From NCBI GenBank assembly GCA_016717595.1, contig JADKFE010000027.1, forward strand, positions 1-64,000: a stretch of 64,000 nucleotides of DNA, read 5' to 3'. Position numbers and translations under genes: made by a program. The first letter of the stretch is position 1. Every line of letters begins with the position of its first letter. This document shows, piece by piece, positions 16,607-25,360 of the stretch. The stretch is from Deltaproteobacteria bacterium (GTDB lineage Bacteria > Myxococcota_A > UBA796 > CAJQPC01). The notes beneath the pieces are model-generated. The model worked only from the letters and a program-made list of their open reading frames with translations, did not search any database and was not told the DNA's origin.

Positions 16607-18025
16607 ATGATTGTCACCTGCGAGAAGTGCGGCGCCCGGTACAAGCTCGACGACGGCAAAGTCACCGGGCGAGGCGCGAAGATCACATGTCCGCGCTGTA
16701 AACACATCTTTGTCGTCTTCCCGGACGTCAACGAGGCCGATCTGCCTCCGCCGACGGCCGCCACGACGGTGCTGCCCAAAGGCCCCACCCGCTCCGCGGA
16801 GTCTCTGGACTTCCGGAAGGTCGGCATCCCGTCGTGGAAGGTGAAGGTCCGCATCGGCCTCGTCTACGACTTCTCCGACATCAAGACCTTACGAAAGTAC
16901 ATCGCTGACGGTCGCGTCACCTCTGAAGACGTGATCTCCCACGACGGCGCCACCTGGGTCACCATCGGCGACATCCCCGACCTCGACGCCTACTTCGTCA
17001 GCGTCTATGAGCGCGCTGAGGTCGCCCAGGCCGAGAAGGCCGCCCGCGCCAGCGGCGGCGGCGGTGGGCAAGGCGGCTTTGAGGACGAAGACACCCCGAC
17101 GATGATCGTCGGCATGTCGAGCCTCGGCAACGACATCGCCGCCGAGGCCCTCAAGACGAGCCAGTCCGACCCCGGCGGTCGTGGGCCGTCCCCGGCGACC
17201 CCCAGCGGCGAGGGCCCCTTCGTGGACCCCTTCGCCGCCCTGCGCTCCAAACAGCGCGACCGCGCGCAGCAGCAGCGCCGCCCAGGAGCCGCCGCCGCCG
17301 CCGCGGGCGCCGCCGCCACAAAGGCCAACCAAGCCGAGAAGCGCTCCCCCCTGCCCCTCATCGGCGTCGCCGTGCTCCTGGCCTTGGGGGCGGGCTGGTA
17401 CTTCGTCATGGGCCCCGGCGCGAACAAGCCCCCCGCCGATCCCGCCACCACCGGCCCAACCACCACCGTGCCCGCGGATGGCGCCACCGCGACGCCCGAC
17501 GGCAAGTCCGACCTCCAGAAGCAGATCGACCAGACCCTGAAAGAGGTCAAGCCCAACGAGATGGTCGACGAGCCCACCCGCACCGCCGTGCGCCCGAACG
17601 ACCCGCGCACCAAGGCCGGCGGCGCGGGCGGCGCCAACACCCCGCCGCCTGATGGCGGCACCACGAGCAGCGCGCCCATCGACCACGCCGCGAACTGCCG
17701 CAGCTTCGGCAAACAAGGCGACTGGGGCCAAGCCGCCATCGCCTGCGCCTCCGCCACCGCCGCCAACGCTGGCGACGGCGCGCTCTTGGCCTGGCACGGC
17801 ATGGCCCTGTACAACACCGGCAAGAAGGGCGACGCCGCCTCCAAGCTCAACGCCGCGCGAAAGGCCGGCGGGATGCCCAGCGAGGCCTACAAGGTGCTCG
17901 GGCACATCGCCCGTGACAACGGCGACGTGGCCGGCGCGAAGGGCTACTATCAGCAGTACCTCTCCTCCAACCCGTCGGACAAGGCGGCGATCGAGGCGGA
18001 GATCTCGAAGCTAGATGGCAACTGA
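16607..18025 (+). CDS. Zinc-ribbon / GYF-like / transmembrane / TPR protein (GltJ-like cytoplasmic half)
   Basis: This 472-residue membrane protein has an unusual domain order. An MJ0042-type zinc ribbon (CEKC at residue 5, CPRC at 28) comes first. A GYF-like module (about 75-130, ending in ISHDGATWVTIGDIPDLD) follows. Next are a long low-complexity Ala/Gly/Pro region, one transmembrane helix (about 247-267, LIGVAVLLALGAGWYFV), another Pro/Thr-rich linker and a C-terminal TPR region (about 360-470) in the periplasm. The zinc ribbon plus GYF pair before a single helix is the layout of the cytoplasmic part of the Myxococcus gliding protein GltJ/AgmX, which binds the MglA GTPase. GltJ ends in a TonB-like domain instead of TPRs. 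ATG at 16607 starts exactly at the zinc ribbon. A paralogue follows. Confidence 0.82.
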   Translation: MIVTCEKCGARYKLDDGKVTGRGAKITCPRCKHIFVVFPDVNEADLPPPTAATTVLPKGPTRSAESLDFRKVGIPSWKVKVRIGLVYDFSDIKTLRKYIADGRVTSEDVISHDGATWVTIGDIPDLDAYFVSVYERAEVAQAEKAARASGGGGGQGGFEDEDTPTMIVGMSSLGNDIAAEALKTSQSDPGGRGPSPATPSGEGPFVDPFAALRSKQRDRAQQQRRPGAAAAAAGAAATKANQAEKRSPLPLIGVAVLLALGAGWYFVMGPGANKPPADPATTGPTTTVPADGATATPDGKSDLQKQIDQTLKEVKPNEMVDEPTRTAVRPNDPRTKAGGAGGANTPPPDGGTTSSAPIDHAANCRSFGKQGDWGQAAIACASATAANAGDGALLAWHGMALYNTGKKGDAASKLNAARKAGGMPSEAYKVLGHIARDNGDVAGAKGYYQQYLSSNPSDKAAIEAEISKLDGN

Positions 18026-18201
18026 TGCGCCGAGCGCCCCCCCTCCCCTCGCTGGGCTCGGCGTGAGCCTCCGCCACACGCGCGGGCGCCTGCCCACCCA
18101 CGACGGGCAGCGGACATGAGCGGCCGCGCTGCGCCCGGTCAAGCTCGCCCGGATCAGGCCTGCCCAGGTCAGGCCGACATGCTGCCCTTGAGGTGCCGTC
18201 G

Positions 18202-19881
18202 ATGAGGCTGCAATGTGACCGCTGCGGGCGTGAGTCAGACCTAGAGGCGCCGTCCTCTACCCGCGGCCGCCCGCCGCGAAAGCTCCGCTATCGGTGCGTC
18301 TGCGGCAACATGATCGTGCGGGATCTCGGCGGAGAGGCGGAACGCCAGGCCGCGTTGGCCGCCGCCACGCCGACGCTCCACGCCTCCCCGCTGCCGCCGC
18401 AGGACGAGGCCACCGCCGAGCCCACGGAGCTCGCGCTCCCGACGCCGGCCGTGCGCGCCCCGCCGCCGCCGCCCGTGGCCGCGCCGCCGCCGAGCTCACC
18501 CCCTCCGCCGATTCAGCTCAACCACCCGCCGCCGGCCTCTCCGCTGTTGCGCCAAGAGGGCCGCGTCTACAGCGTGCCTGACGTGGCGACGCTCCAGCGC
18601 TGGATCTTAGAGCGCCGCGTGACCGCAGAGGACCAGGTCAACCTCACCGGAGAGGGCTGGCAGCCTGTGCAGAGCCAGCCCGAGCTAGAGGTCTTCTTTC
18701 GCACCCTCGCCCGCCTGGACGAGCTAGAGTACCGGCAGACCTGGAGCGGAGACCCTCAAGCCTCCGCCGGTGAGCCCGTCGCGTCCCCCTCGGCGCCCGC
18801 GGGCGAGCCGCGCCCCCAAGACGCCTTCTTTGACGATGACGCGCCGATGAGCCTCGGCGGGGTCACTGAAGAGCGCGCCCGGGGCCGGATAGACCCCCTC
18901 GTCCGCACCCAAGAGGCGCCCTGGCGCCGCGACAGCGGGTACAACGGCCTCAGCGACAGCATCCAAGAGACCGTGGAGATCCGTCACGGCGGCCTTCGCC
19001 CGGTGGATGACAGCGACATCGGCGAGCCCACGGAGATCGCCCAGCCCTTCACCCGCGATCCCACCGACGAGATCGCCCCCGCCGCGATCTTCGTGCCCTC
19101 CAAGCCCGCGGAGAGCCCCTTCGCCCAGGCGATGGGCCCGTCCTTAGAGGCCAGCGACACCGCCACCACCACCCTGCGAGAGCTCACCCCCGAGCCTCGG
19201 CTGAGCTCCGCGCCGAAGTCCGCCGCGCCAAAGTCCGCCGCCGTTGAGCAAGACGACGTCGAGCTGTCGCCCACACGCGAGGACGACCCCGAGGAGTCCT
19301 TCGCGGCCGGTGGGCGCTGGGGCAACCGCGCGCTCTTTGGGGCGGCGATCGTGCTGCTCTTGGGCATCGCCTGGTGGACCTCCCGCCCCGACCCCAACCC
19401 CGGCCCGCCGACGCCCACGCCGGCCGCGCCCGTCGTTGAGGCCCCCGCCCCCACGACGCCAGAGACGGCCCCCACGCCCACGCCCGAGGCTCCAGCCGCG
19501 CCCACCGCCGTGGACCCACCCAAGCCCACCCCGCCGCCAAGCCAAGCAGGCGCCGCCAAGCCCCCCGCCACCACCCCGCCCAAGCCCCCGCCGCCAGAGC
19601 CCGCGGTCTGCGCCACCGCCAAGTCGTGCAGCGATCTCGGCTGGAAGGCCATCGGCGCCGAGCGCTACGGCGATGGGCGCGTCATGTTCATCGAGGCCCT
19701 CGCTATCGACCCCAAAAACGCCGACGCACACTACGGCATGGGCTACGCCGCGTTGCGGCAAGGGGACACGGCGACGGCCCTTCGTAAGTTCTGCCAAGCC
19801 CGCCAGTACGCGGGCAACAACGCCGATCTCGCCGCTGAAGTCCAAGCGCTGATCGTGGCGAACAACGGCACCTGCGACTGA
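18202..19881 (+). CDS. Paralogous zinc-ribbon / GYF-like / transmembrane / TPR protein
   Basis: This 559-residue protein has the same order as its upstream neighbour. A zinc ribbon (CDRC at residue 5, CVC near 32) is followed by a Pro-rich spacer and a GYF-like module (about 117-170, GRVYSVPDVATLQRWI). A long acidic disordered stretch leads to one transmembrane helix near 377-394 (ALFGAAIVLLLGIAWW), a Pro/Thr/Ala-rich periplasmic linker and two TPR-like repeats at the end (ERYGDGRVMFIEALAIDPKN, then GMGYAALRQGD). I chose ATG at 18202, with GAGG upstream, over GTG at 18193. The second GYF module is more diverged than the first. Two adjacent copies suggest duplication followed by partner specialisation in one envelope-spanning complex. 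Confidence 0.82.
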   Translation: MRLQCDRCGRESDLEAPSSTRGRPPRKLRYRCVCGNMIVRDLGGEAERQAALAAATPTLHASPLPPQDEATAEPTELALPTPAVRAPPPPPVAAPPPSSPPPPIQLNHPPPASPLLRQEGRVYSVPDVATLQRWILERRVTAEDQVNLTGEGWQPVQSQPELEVFFRTLARLDELEYRQTWSGDPQASAGEPVASPSAPAGEPRPQDAFFDDDAPMSLGGVTEERARGRIDPLVRTQEAPWRRDSGYNGLSDSIQETVEIRHGGLRPVDDSDIGEPTEIAQPFTRDPTDEIAPAAIFVPSKPAESPFAQAMGPSLEASDTATTTLRELTPEPRLSSAPKSAAPKSAAVEQDDVELSPTREDDPEESFAAGGRWGNRALFGAAIVLLLGIAWWTSRPDPNPGPPTPTPAAPVVEAPAPTTPETAPTPTPEAPAAPTAVDPPKPTPPPSQAGAAKPPATTPPKPPPPEPAVCATAKSCSDLGWKAIGAERYGDGRVMFIEALAIDPKNADAHYGMGYAALRQGDTATALRKFCQARQYAGNNADLAAEVQALIVANNGTCD

Positions 19882-19934
19882 AGGCTTCGCCGGGTTATGC
19901 TCGGCGACCCACCCCCCTCGTGTACGGAGAGCCC

Positions 19935-20258
19935 ATGTCCGGTTCCAAACACAACCAAGAAGAAGAGTACTTCGCGCGGCTTGAGCGTGAGCAGGTCGCC
20001 GCCCTCAAAGAGAAGCTCGCCGCCGAGGAGGCCAAGGCCTCCCGCGAGGAGCGTAAGGCCCTGCACAAGAACCGCTGCGGCAAGTGCGGCGGTGAGCTTC
20101 TGCCTCGGCCGTTCAAGGGCGTCGAGATCGACGTCTGCGTCGACTGCGGCGCCGTGCTCCTCGATCCAGGTGAGCTGGAGCAGCTCGCGGGCGACGACAA
20201 GACCGGCGTCTTCTCGGCTTTGGGTGAGCTGTTCTCGTTCTCGCGCACCAAGGGCTGA
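19935..20258 (+). CDS. TFIIB-type zinc ribbon protein
   Basis: This is a small soluble protein of 107 residues. Residues 5-48 form a charged, Glu/Lys/Arg-rich helix or coiled coil (REQVAALKEKLAAEEAKA). Residues 50-90 form a zf-TFIIB ribbon with RCGKCGGELL and VCVDCGAVLLDPGELEQL, the usual CxxC...CxxC spacing with the Asp-Pro-Gly-Glu-Leu tail. The family is of unknown function and is often found near protein quality control or membrane protein genes. I chose ATG at 19935, preceded by GGAG, rather than an in-frame GTG at 19920. It sits 53 bases after the zinc-ribbon/GYF gene and 30 bases before gatC. Confidence 0.85.
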   Translation: MSGSKHNQEEEYFARLEREQVAALKEKLAAEEAKASREERKALHKNRCGKCGGELLPRPFKGVEIDVCVDCGAVLLDPGELEQLAGDDKTGVFSALGELFSFSRTKG

Positions 20259-20288
20259 GGCCCCTGGGCCACGCCGCCGGGCAAGAAC

Positions 20289-20549
20289 ATGCCAACCGCA
20301 GCGCGTGAGCGGCTCCTGGCGCTCTGCCACCAAGCCCGGCTCCCGTTGGCCGATTCGGCGGCGTTGGCCGCGCTTGAGGCCTCCCTCACGGCGTTTGACG
20401 CCCTCTCCCACGGCCCGCCGCCGCCTGATCCCCGGGCGCTGCGGGCTCGTGAAGATCTGCCCCTCGCCCGCCCTTGCCTGCACGACGCCCCGGCCTGGGC
20501 AGACGGCTGGCTCGTCTGTCGCGGCCCGACGCTGAGATCCCCGGGATGA
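20289..20549 (+). CDS. gatC: Divergent GatC, amidotransferase subunit C
   Basis: At 86 residues this is a typical GatC in size, though diverged. The N-terminal helix pattern ERLLALCHQARLPL matches the GatC start (alternating Leu/Ala then ARL). The C-terminal half RAREDLPLARPCLHDAPAWA, ending with DGWLVCRGPTL, corresponds to the conserved LREDxP...LxxAPxxxDGxFxVP segment. GatC stabilises GatA within GatCAB, which converts Glu-tRNA(Gln) or Asp-tRNA(Asn) to the amide form. The assignment is strengthened by position: its stop overlaps the gatA start (ATGA). The hydrophobic core is poorer than usual, and gatB is not in the window. Confidence 0.75.
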   Translation: MPTAARERLLALCHQARLPLADSAALAALEASLTAFDALSHGPPPPDPRALRAREDLPLARPCLHDAPAWADGWLVCRGPTLRSPG

Positions 20550-21928
20550 GCGCCGAGCTGAGCGCCCGGGCCATCGCCGACGCCGTGCGTGTCGGGGAGC
20601 GCAGCGCCCGGCGGGTGATCGAAGACGCCCTGGCCCGCCTCGCCGCCGCCGCGCCGCTCAACGCCGTCGTGCCCTACGACGCCGCCCGCGCCTTGGCCGA
20701 GGCCGACGCCCTCGACGCCGCCCGCGCCGCCGGGGAGGCGCTCGGCCCCTTGGCGGGGGTGCCCATCATCCTCAAGGACAACCTCTGGGACGCGGGCGTA
20801 GAGTGCTCCGCCGCCAGCGAGAGCCTCGTGGGGTTCATCGCGCCGGACACCGCCACCGTCGTGCGCCGCCTCCGCGCCGCCGGGGCCGTGGTGCTCGCCC
20901 GGGGGAACATGGATGAGCTGGGCATGGGCAGCCTCACCGCCCGGTCGCGCTTTGGCCCCGCCAAGAACCCCCACGATCTCCACCGATCGCCCGGCGGCAG
21001 CTCCGGGGGCAACGCCGCCTTGGTCGCCGCGGACGTCGTGCCCATCGCCATCGGCAGCGACACCGGCGGGAGCGTGCGCCAGCCCGCGGCCTGGTGTGGG
21101 GTGTACGGCCTGCGCCCCACCCGCGGCGTGCTCTCCCGCTGGGGCCTCGTGCCCCTGGCCTCGTCCATGGACACCGTCGGCGCGCTCACCTCAAACCTTG
21201 AGGATCTCGCCGCTTGCCTCGACGTGATGCTCGGCGCCGATCCCCTCGACCAGACGACGACCCCCCGCCCGCCGTGGCGCCTCGACGTCGCCCTGCAAGA
21301 GCCGCCGCGTGGACTTCGGGTGGGCCTGATGATCACCCCCGGCGCCGAGGCGAGCCCCGAGGTCTGGGCCCAGGTGGAGCGCGCCGCCGCGAAGCTCAGC
21401 GCCCAGGGCGCGATCGTCGACCGCGTGGGCTTTGAGGGGCTCCCCGAGGCGCTGCTGGCCTACTCCGCGATCTGCGCCGCTGAGGCCGCGTCCAACCTCG
21501 CGCGTTTTGACGGCCAACGTTTCGGTCGCCCCGCGCCGGGCGACGACGCCGAGGCCCAGGCCAGAGCCGCCCGATCCCGCTTCGGAGACGAGGTGCGCCG
21601 CCGGATCCTCCTCGGCCACGCCCTGGGTGAGGATCTCCTCCGCCGCGCCCTCGCCACCCGAGGCCGCGTCACCGAGGCGATCATCGGGCACCTCGACCAC
21701 CACGATCTGCTGATCGGCCCCACCACACCCACCGTCGCCGCCCACCACGACGACCCCGAGGCCGGCAGACTCGCCGACCTGTTCACCGCCCCGGCGAGCC
21801 TCGCCGGGCGACCGGCCCTCTCCGTGCCGTTTGGTGCGGTGGACGGCCTGCCCGTCGGCGTTCAGCTCATCGGGCGGGCGTACGGTGAGGAGGCGCTGTT
21901 CACCGCCGCCGCCGCGCTGCAGGCCTAG
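20546..21928 (+). CDS. gatA: Asp/Glu-tRNA amidotransferase subunit A (GatA)
   Basis: GatA is the amidase-signature glutaminase of GatCAB. Its 460 residues contain the full Ser-cisSer-Lys triad. Lys is in GVPIILKDNLW near residue 80, cis-Ser is in SPGGSSGGNAAL, and the nucleophile is in GSDTGGSVRQPAAWCGVYG. The GLRPTRGVLSRWG and MDTVGAL segments are typical of GatA rather than other amidases. The C-terminal segment GRPALSVPFG is also conserved. I chose ATG at 20546, overlapping the gatC stop, because it places the N-terminal helix at the right distance from the amidase core. Absence of gatB next door means the operon is split in this organism. Confidence 0.9.
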   Translation: MSAELSARAIADAVRVGERSARRVIEDALARLAAAAPLNAVVPYDAARALAEADALDAARAAGEALGPLAGVPIILKDNLWDAGVECSAASESLVGFIAPDTATVVRRLRAAGAVVLARGNMDELGMGSLTARSRFGPAKNPHDLHRSPGGSSGGNAALVAADVVPIAIGSDTGGSVRQPAAWCGVYGLRPTRGVLSRWGLVPLASSMDTVGALTSNLEDLAACLDVMLGADPLDQTTTPRPPWRLDVALQEPPRGLRVGLMITPGAEASPEVWAQVERAAAKLSAQGAIVDRVGFEGLPEALLAYSAICAAEAASNLARFDGQRFGRPAPGDDAEAQARAARSRFGDEVRRRILLGHALGEDLLRRALATRGRVTEAIIGHLDHHDLLIGPTTPTVAAHHDDPEAGRLADLFTAPASLAGRPALSVPFGAVDGLPVGVQLIGRAYGEEALFTAAAALQA

Positions 21929-21934
21929 GGCCGT

Positions 21935-23191
21935 TTAGTCCCAGAGGCCGTCGAGGTTGAGCCGAGACTCTAAGAGGTCGGCCAAGGCGTCGTACTGCTG
22001 GTGGCGCACAGACCGGGGCAAGGGGCCCAGGGGATCGGACGTGAGATCCAGGCCCCGCCGAGCGCGCAGGCCGTCGAGCAGCACCCGGCGATGGCGAGGA
22101 TCCGCGAGGCTCACCGGGCCCGAGAAGCCCAAGGCGCTGAACACCACCGCGAGCTCGGGCGAGGCGTCCCAGCGCCCACCGTTGAAGGTGAGCGTGGGGA
22201 TCCCGCGGGTGGTGATCGCCGTGAGGCCACGGTCGAGGCCGGTCTGGGCGCAGAAGGTCGAGAACGCCGGGTCGGTGGGCGGCGCGGGGAGCAGCAGCAG
22301 GTCGGGGTTGCCCAGCCCCACCGCCGTGCGCGCGTCGCGGAGGCCGACGCCGTGCTCACCGCGGAGCTGATCCACCTCGGCGGCCGCCCCCTCTCCGGGC
22401 CAACGCACGGCGCAGAAGTCGAGCGCGCCCAGAAGCGGCGAGCGCCCGGGCTCCTCAAAGATCAGGCTGTCGCCGGGCTCGATGAGGATCTCGGGCACCA
22501 CGGGGATCACCCCACGCACCTTCACCTTTGTCATCGCCTCAAGCTGGCGCACGCCGGGGGTGAGGCGCTCGTCGGGGCCGCCCGCGCGGTTGATCACAAA
22601 ACCCTTCACCCGGTTTCGATCGGCCTGATCGAGCAAGGAGTAGGTGCCGAAGAGGCTGGCGAACACGCCGCCGCGCTCCATGTCGCCGAGCAGGAGCACC
22701 CGCGCGTCGGTGTGGTGCGCCATGTGCATGTTCGCGAGGTCGCGGCCCCGCTCGTTGATCTCCGCCGGAGAGCCCGCGCCCTCGATGATCAGCAGCTCAT
22801 GCCGTGAGGCGAGGCGATCGTAAGAGCTTGAGATCGTAGACCAAAGCCGCTCTCGCCTGCCCCGAAACGCCGCGAGCTTCCAGGTGCCTTCAGGGCGACC
22901 CAAGAGCACGAGCTCCTCGTCTTCACCGTCGGACTTCACGAGCACGGGGTTCATGTCCACCGTAGGCGAGATGCCGCAGGCCTCGGCTTGCACCGCCTGG
23001 GCCCGACCGATCTCGCCGGGGAGGCCGTCGGGGGCGCCTTCAGCCTCAGCGGTGTTGCTGGAGAAGTTGATCGCCTTGAACGGCGCGACGGAGACCCCGC
23101 GCCGGTGAAACAGGCGGCAGAGCCCTGTACACAGCCACGACTTCCCGACTCCAGACGACGTACCCAGCACCATCAGCGCGCGACTCGCCAC
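21935..23191 (-). CDS. CobQ/cobyric acid synthase-like protein with degenerate glutaminase domain
   Basis: The N-terminal 230 residues are clearly CobQ. They include P-loop GTSSGVGKSWL at residue 10, VAPFKAINFSSN, GEIGRAQAVQAEACG, MNPVLVKSDG, LLIIEGAGSPAEIN, RDLANMHMAHH and GDMERGGVFASLFGTY. CobQ amidates four carboxylates of the corrin ring (adenosylcobyrinic acid a,c-diamide to cobyric acid) using glutamine. The C-terminal GATase-like domain is shortened. The region expected to hold the catalytic cysteine (GICGGYQ in normal CobQ) reads RGIPTLTFNGGRW, and the HG and GYEIH motifs are missing. Total length is 418 residues against about 480-510. The ATPase/synthetase half looks intact, so it may use free ammonia or another glutaminase, or it may have a new role. 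cobS lies 30 kb away. Confidence 0.82.
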   Translation of the reverse strand: MASRALMVLGTSSGVGKSWLCTGLCRLFHRRGVSVAPFKAINFSSNTAEAEGAPDGLPGEIGRAQAVQAEACGISPTVDMNPVLVKSDGEDEELVLLGRPEGTWKLAAFRGRRERLWSTISSSYDRLASRHELLIIEGAGSPAEINERGRDLANMHMAHHTDARVLLLGDMERGGVFASLFGTYSLLDQADRNRVKGFVINRAGGPDERLTPGVRQLEAMTKVKVRGVIPVVPEILIEPGDSLIFEEPGRSPLLGALDFCAVRWPGEGAAAEVDQLRGEHGVGLRDARTAVGLGNPDLLLLPAPPTDPAFSTFCAQTGLDRGLTAITTRGIPTLTFNGGRWDASPELAVVFSALGFSGPVSLADPRHRRVLLDGLRARRGLDLTSDPLGPLPRSVRHQQYDALADLLESRLNLDGLWD

Positions 23192-23199
23192 AGCTCACC

Positions 23200-24630
23200 T
23201 CAGCTCGTAAGATTCATTCTACGACGGCGAAGCGCCAGAGCGCTCAGCGCCACGAGGCCCAAGGCCGAGCCTCCACCCTCGACGGCGCCACAGGTCGACG
23301 GGAGCGCCGGGGCGATGCCCGTCCACACCGAGGGCTTCACGCCAAACTGGCAGACCCGCTCGGGGTCGGTCACCATGCCTTCGCCACACACCGGGAGCTG
23401 CGCCTCAAGCACCTCGTCGTAGCGGATGTACCGCACCTGGGTGTTCTCAACGTAGCCCATGCTGTAGAGCATCAGATCTTCGTTGATCTGATCCGGAGAG
23501 TAGCGCATCCGCAGGCGGGAGATGGTGAAGGAGGGCAGACCGCCAGACCACGAGTCCCAGGACTCATCCCACTCGAAGCCAAGCCCGGCCATCGTCTCTT
23601 CAGGGACGGGGATGTCTAAGCTCTCCGGCGGGCAGGGGTCGCAGTGGGGGCCCCCCGGCGACACGCTCCAGGCGTACTCCAGAAGCCAGGTGGCGCTGCC
23701 GTCCGCGCTGGGGGCGAGGCTAGACGTGAGCACGTCGTCGTAGAACGGCGAGAAGGAGCCATCCCCGAGCTCCTTGGACATACACTCGTCGTCAAGCCGC
23801 GCCTCGTCGAAGTTGGAGATGCCCCAGGCGCCGTCATAGATCTCGCTGATGACGTGCAGAACAAGATCCTGAACGCCCGTGGAGTTCAGCGTGCCCAGGC
23901 GAAGCGGCAGGCTCACGGCCTCGGAGGTGTAGCGCAGGCGCAGAGGGCTCAGGCGCAGCTCCTCGTCCAACGACACCCGCTCGAGGTTGATCTTCGCCGC
24001 CAAGAACGCGCTCCCGGCGTCGATGTACTCCTGGAGCATCTCCTCAGCGACCTGGTCGATGACGTAGCCGTTGAGGTTCAGCCAGCGCAGCAGATCCGAG
24101 GACTCCTCAGCGGTGAGGAGCACGACGTCGTACTCACCCACCGCGATCTCGGCCTCGACCTCGACGGTGGACTCCGAGGCCATCGGGTCGCCCCACCAGT
24201 CCCCCGAGGTCGAGTAGCCCTGGTCCGCGCAGGCCATGGCCGAGAGCATCATCGCGCCGGGCATCGACACACCCAAGGCCGCGCGCTGCTCCGGGGGCTC
24301 CCACCCGTAGAAGTCTTCGCAGGTGTAGGAGACGAGGCGGGGGTTGGTGTAGGTCTCGATGTCTTGAATCCACTGGGGATCCACGAGCGAGATGTCTTCA
24401 GCGACCAAGGCCGGGGGCACGGGGATGAGCAGGCCGAAGCTCTCGGCGTCGCCGGAGTAGTCGCTGGAGAGGGTGAGCGTGGTCTGGTCGGCCTGGCGCA
24501 CGAGCACGATCTGGCTGGTGCGGTTCTGGAGCGTCGAGGCGCCGTCGCCGACGTAGGTGCCGCAGAACCCGAACGCGGCGGTTGGGCAGAGGGCGAACGT
24601 CAGCGGGATCACCGCAGAGAGTGCCTTCAC
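23200..24630 (-). CDS. DUF2330 protein with MYXO-CTERM-like anchor
   Basis: This is an exported protein of 476 residues. It has a cleavable signal peptide (ALSAVIPLTFALCPTAAFG) followed by FCGTYVGDG, the typical DUF2330 opening. The body shows the family pattern of SQIVLVRQADQTTLTLSSDY and GLLIPVPP. Numerous cysteines suggest disulfides. The C-terminus has a Cys-Gly pair, a hydrophobic helix (ALGLVALSALAL) and RRRR, the three-part layout of MYXO-CTERM/PEP-CTERM-like sorting signals, so it is probably anchored at the cell surface. DUF2330 has no known activity. I chose GTG at 24630 because GGAG precedes it and the signal peptide follows directly; an in-frame start at 24750 would add an atypical leader. 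Confidence 0.85.
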   Translation of the reverse strand: MKALSAVIPLTFALCPTAAFGFCGTYVGDGASTLQNRTSQIVLVRQADQTTLTLSSDYSGDAESFGLLIPVPPALVAEDISLVDPQWIQDIETYTNPRLVSYTCEDFYGWEPPEQRAALGVSMPGAMMLSAMACADQGYSTSGDWWGDPMASESTVEVEAEIAVGEYDVVLLTAEESSDLLRWLNLNGYVIDQVAEEMLQEYIDAGSAFLAAKINLERVSLDEELRLSPLRLRYTSEAVSLPLRLGTLNSTGVQDLVLHVISEIYDGAWGISNFDEARLDDECMSKELGDGSFSPFYDDVLTSSLAPSADGSATWLLEYAWSVSPGGPHCDPCPPESLDIPVPEETMAGLGFEWDESWDSWSGGLPSFTISRLRMRYSPDQINEDLMLYSMGYVENTQVRYIRYDEVLEAQLPVCGEGMVTDPERVCQFGVKPSVWTGIAPALPSTCGAVEGGGSALGLVALSALALRRRRMNLTS

Positions 24631-24727
24631 GATGTTCTCCGGGACGCGTGACGCGCCCATACGCCCTGACCAACGGCAGTATAGACCAGAAGCGTGGGGT
24701 GTCCGGGCGAAAGCGCGGCGGGGTCGA

Positions 24728-25297
24728 TCACCATGTGTAGCCCCACTCATCCAGCAGGAGCTTCGTCGCCACCATGCCGACGCCGACGCCCGCGGCGGCC
24801 CCTACCCCGCCGAAGATCAACATCGTCGTGGTCCGGCGTTGGCTCAACGCGCTGGTGTAGGCCTGGGAGAAGGCGAGGTCGTGGCTGGGGTCGCCCGTCG
24901 TCATGCCCGGCGGCGGGGCCGTTGATCTCGCGCCGAGGGTGGCCCCGGGCGTGAAGGCCGCGAGGGAGACGATGGGGGCGCCACAACACGGGCCGACGAG
25001 GAGCACGGCCGGCGCGGAGAGCCCAAAGCCGATGGCCCCAGCGAGCAAGGCCGGGCCGACGACCCCCTCGGCGCGGGCCGCCTCAACGCCCAGACGACGG
25101 CCCTCGAGATACGCGGCGTGCTGCTCCGGGGTGACCCCCAACAGCCCCTCTGGCCCCTCAACCGGCGCCGCGGGCTCCACCGGCACCGCGGGCGCCGCGG
25201 GCTCCACCGGCGCCGCGGGCTCAACCGGCTCAACCGGCGCTGAAGGCGGCGACTCCTCAGCGAGGGCCAAGGCGGACAGGCAGAGCGCGAGGAGCAT
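24728..25297 (-). CDS. Predicted exported protein with Pro/Ala/Val/Glu repeat and two membrane segments
   Basis: This 189-residue protein starts with a short signal peptide (MLLALCLSALALA). A repeat region of APVEPVEPA-type units (about residues 17-50), a short helical segment (EQHAAYLEGRRLGVEAARAE) and two Gly/Ala-rich hydrophobic stretches follow (about 78-112 and 160-180). The first stretch has a CCGAP motif, which may matter for membrane topology or lipidation. I do not recognise the family. The layout resembles small envelope proteins with glycine-rich transmembrane hairpins. ATG at 25297 is preceded by GGAGG. The gene sits between the DUF2330 gene and the tRNA terminator, all on the minus strand. 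Confidence 0.7.
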   Translation of the reverse strand: MLLALCLSALALAEESPPSAPVEPVEPAAPVEPAAPAVPVEPAAPVEGPEGLLGVTPEQHAAYLEGRRLGVEAARAEGVVGPALLAGAIGFGLSAPAVLLVGPCCGAPIVSLAAFTPGATLGARSTAPPPGMTTGDPSHDLAFSQAYTSALSQRRTTTMLIFGGVGAAAGVGVGMVATKLLLDEWGYTW

Positions 25298-25360
25298 ACG
25301 ACCTCCAGCAAGGATCCGCGATTGTGAGGCCACCACCGCCGCTGAGTCAACCGGGCTCGC

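Noticed and set aside
23644..24651. 335-codon open frame opposite the DUF2330 gene
   Set aside because: Antisense shadow; the minus-strand protein has a signal peptide, DUF2330 pattern and C-terminal anchor.
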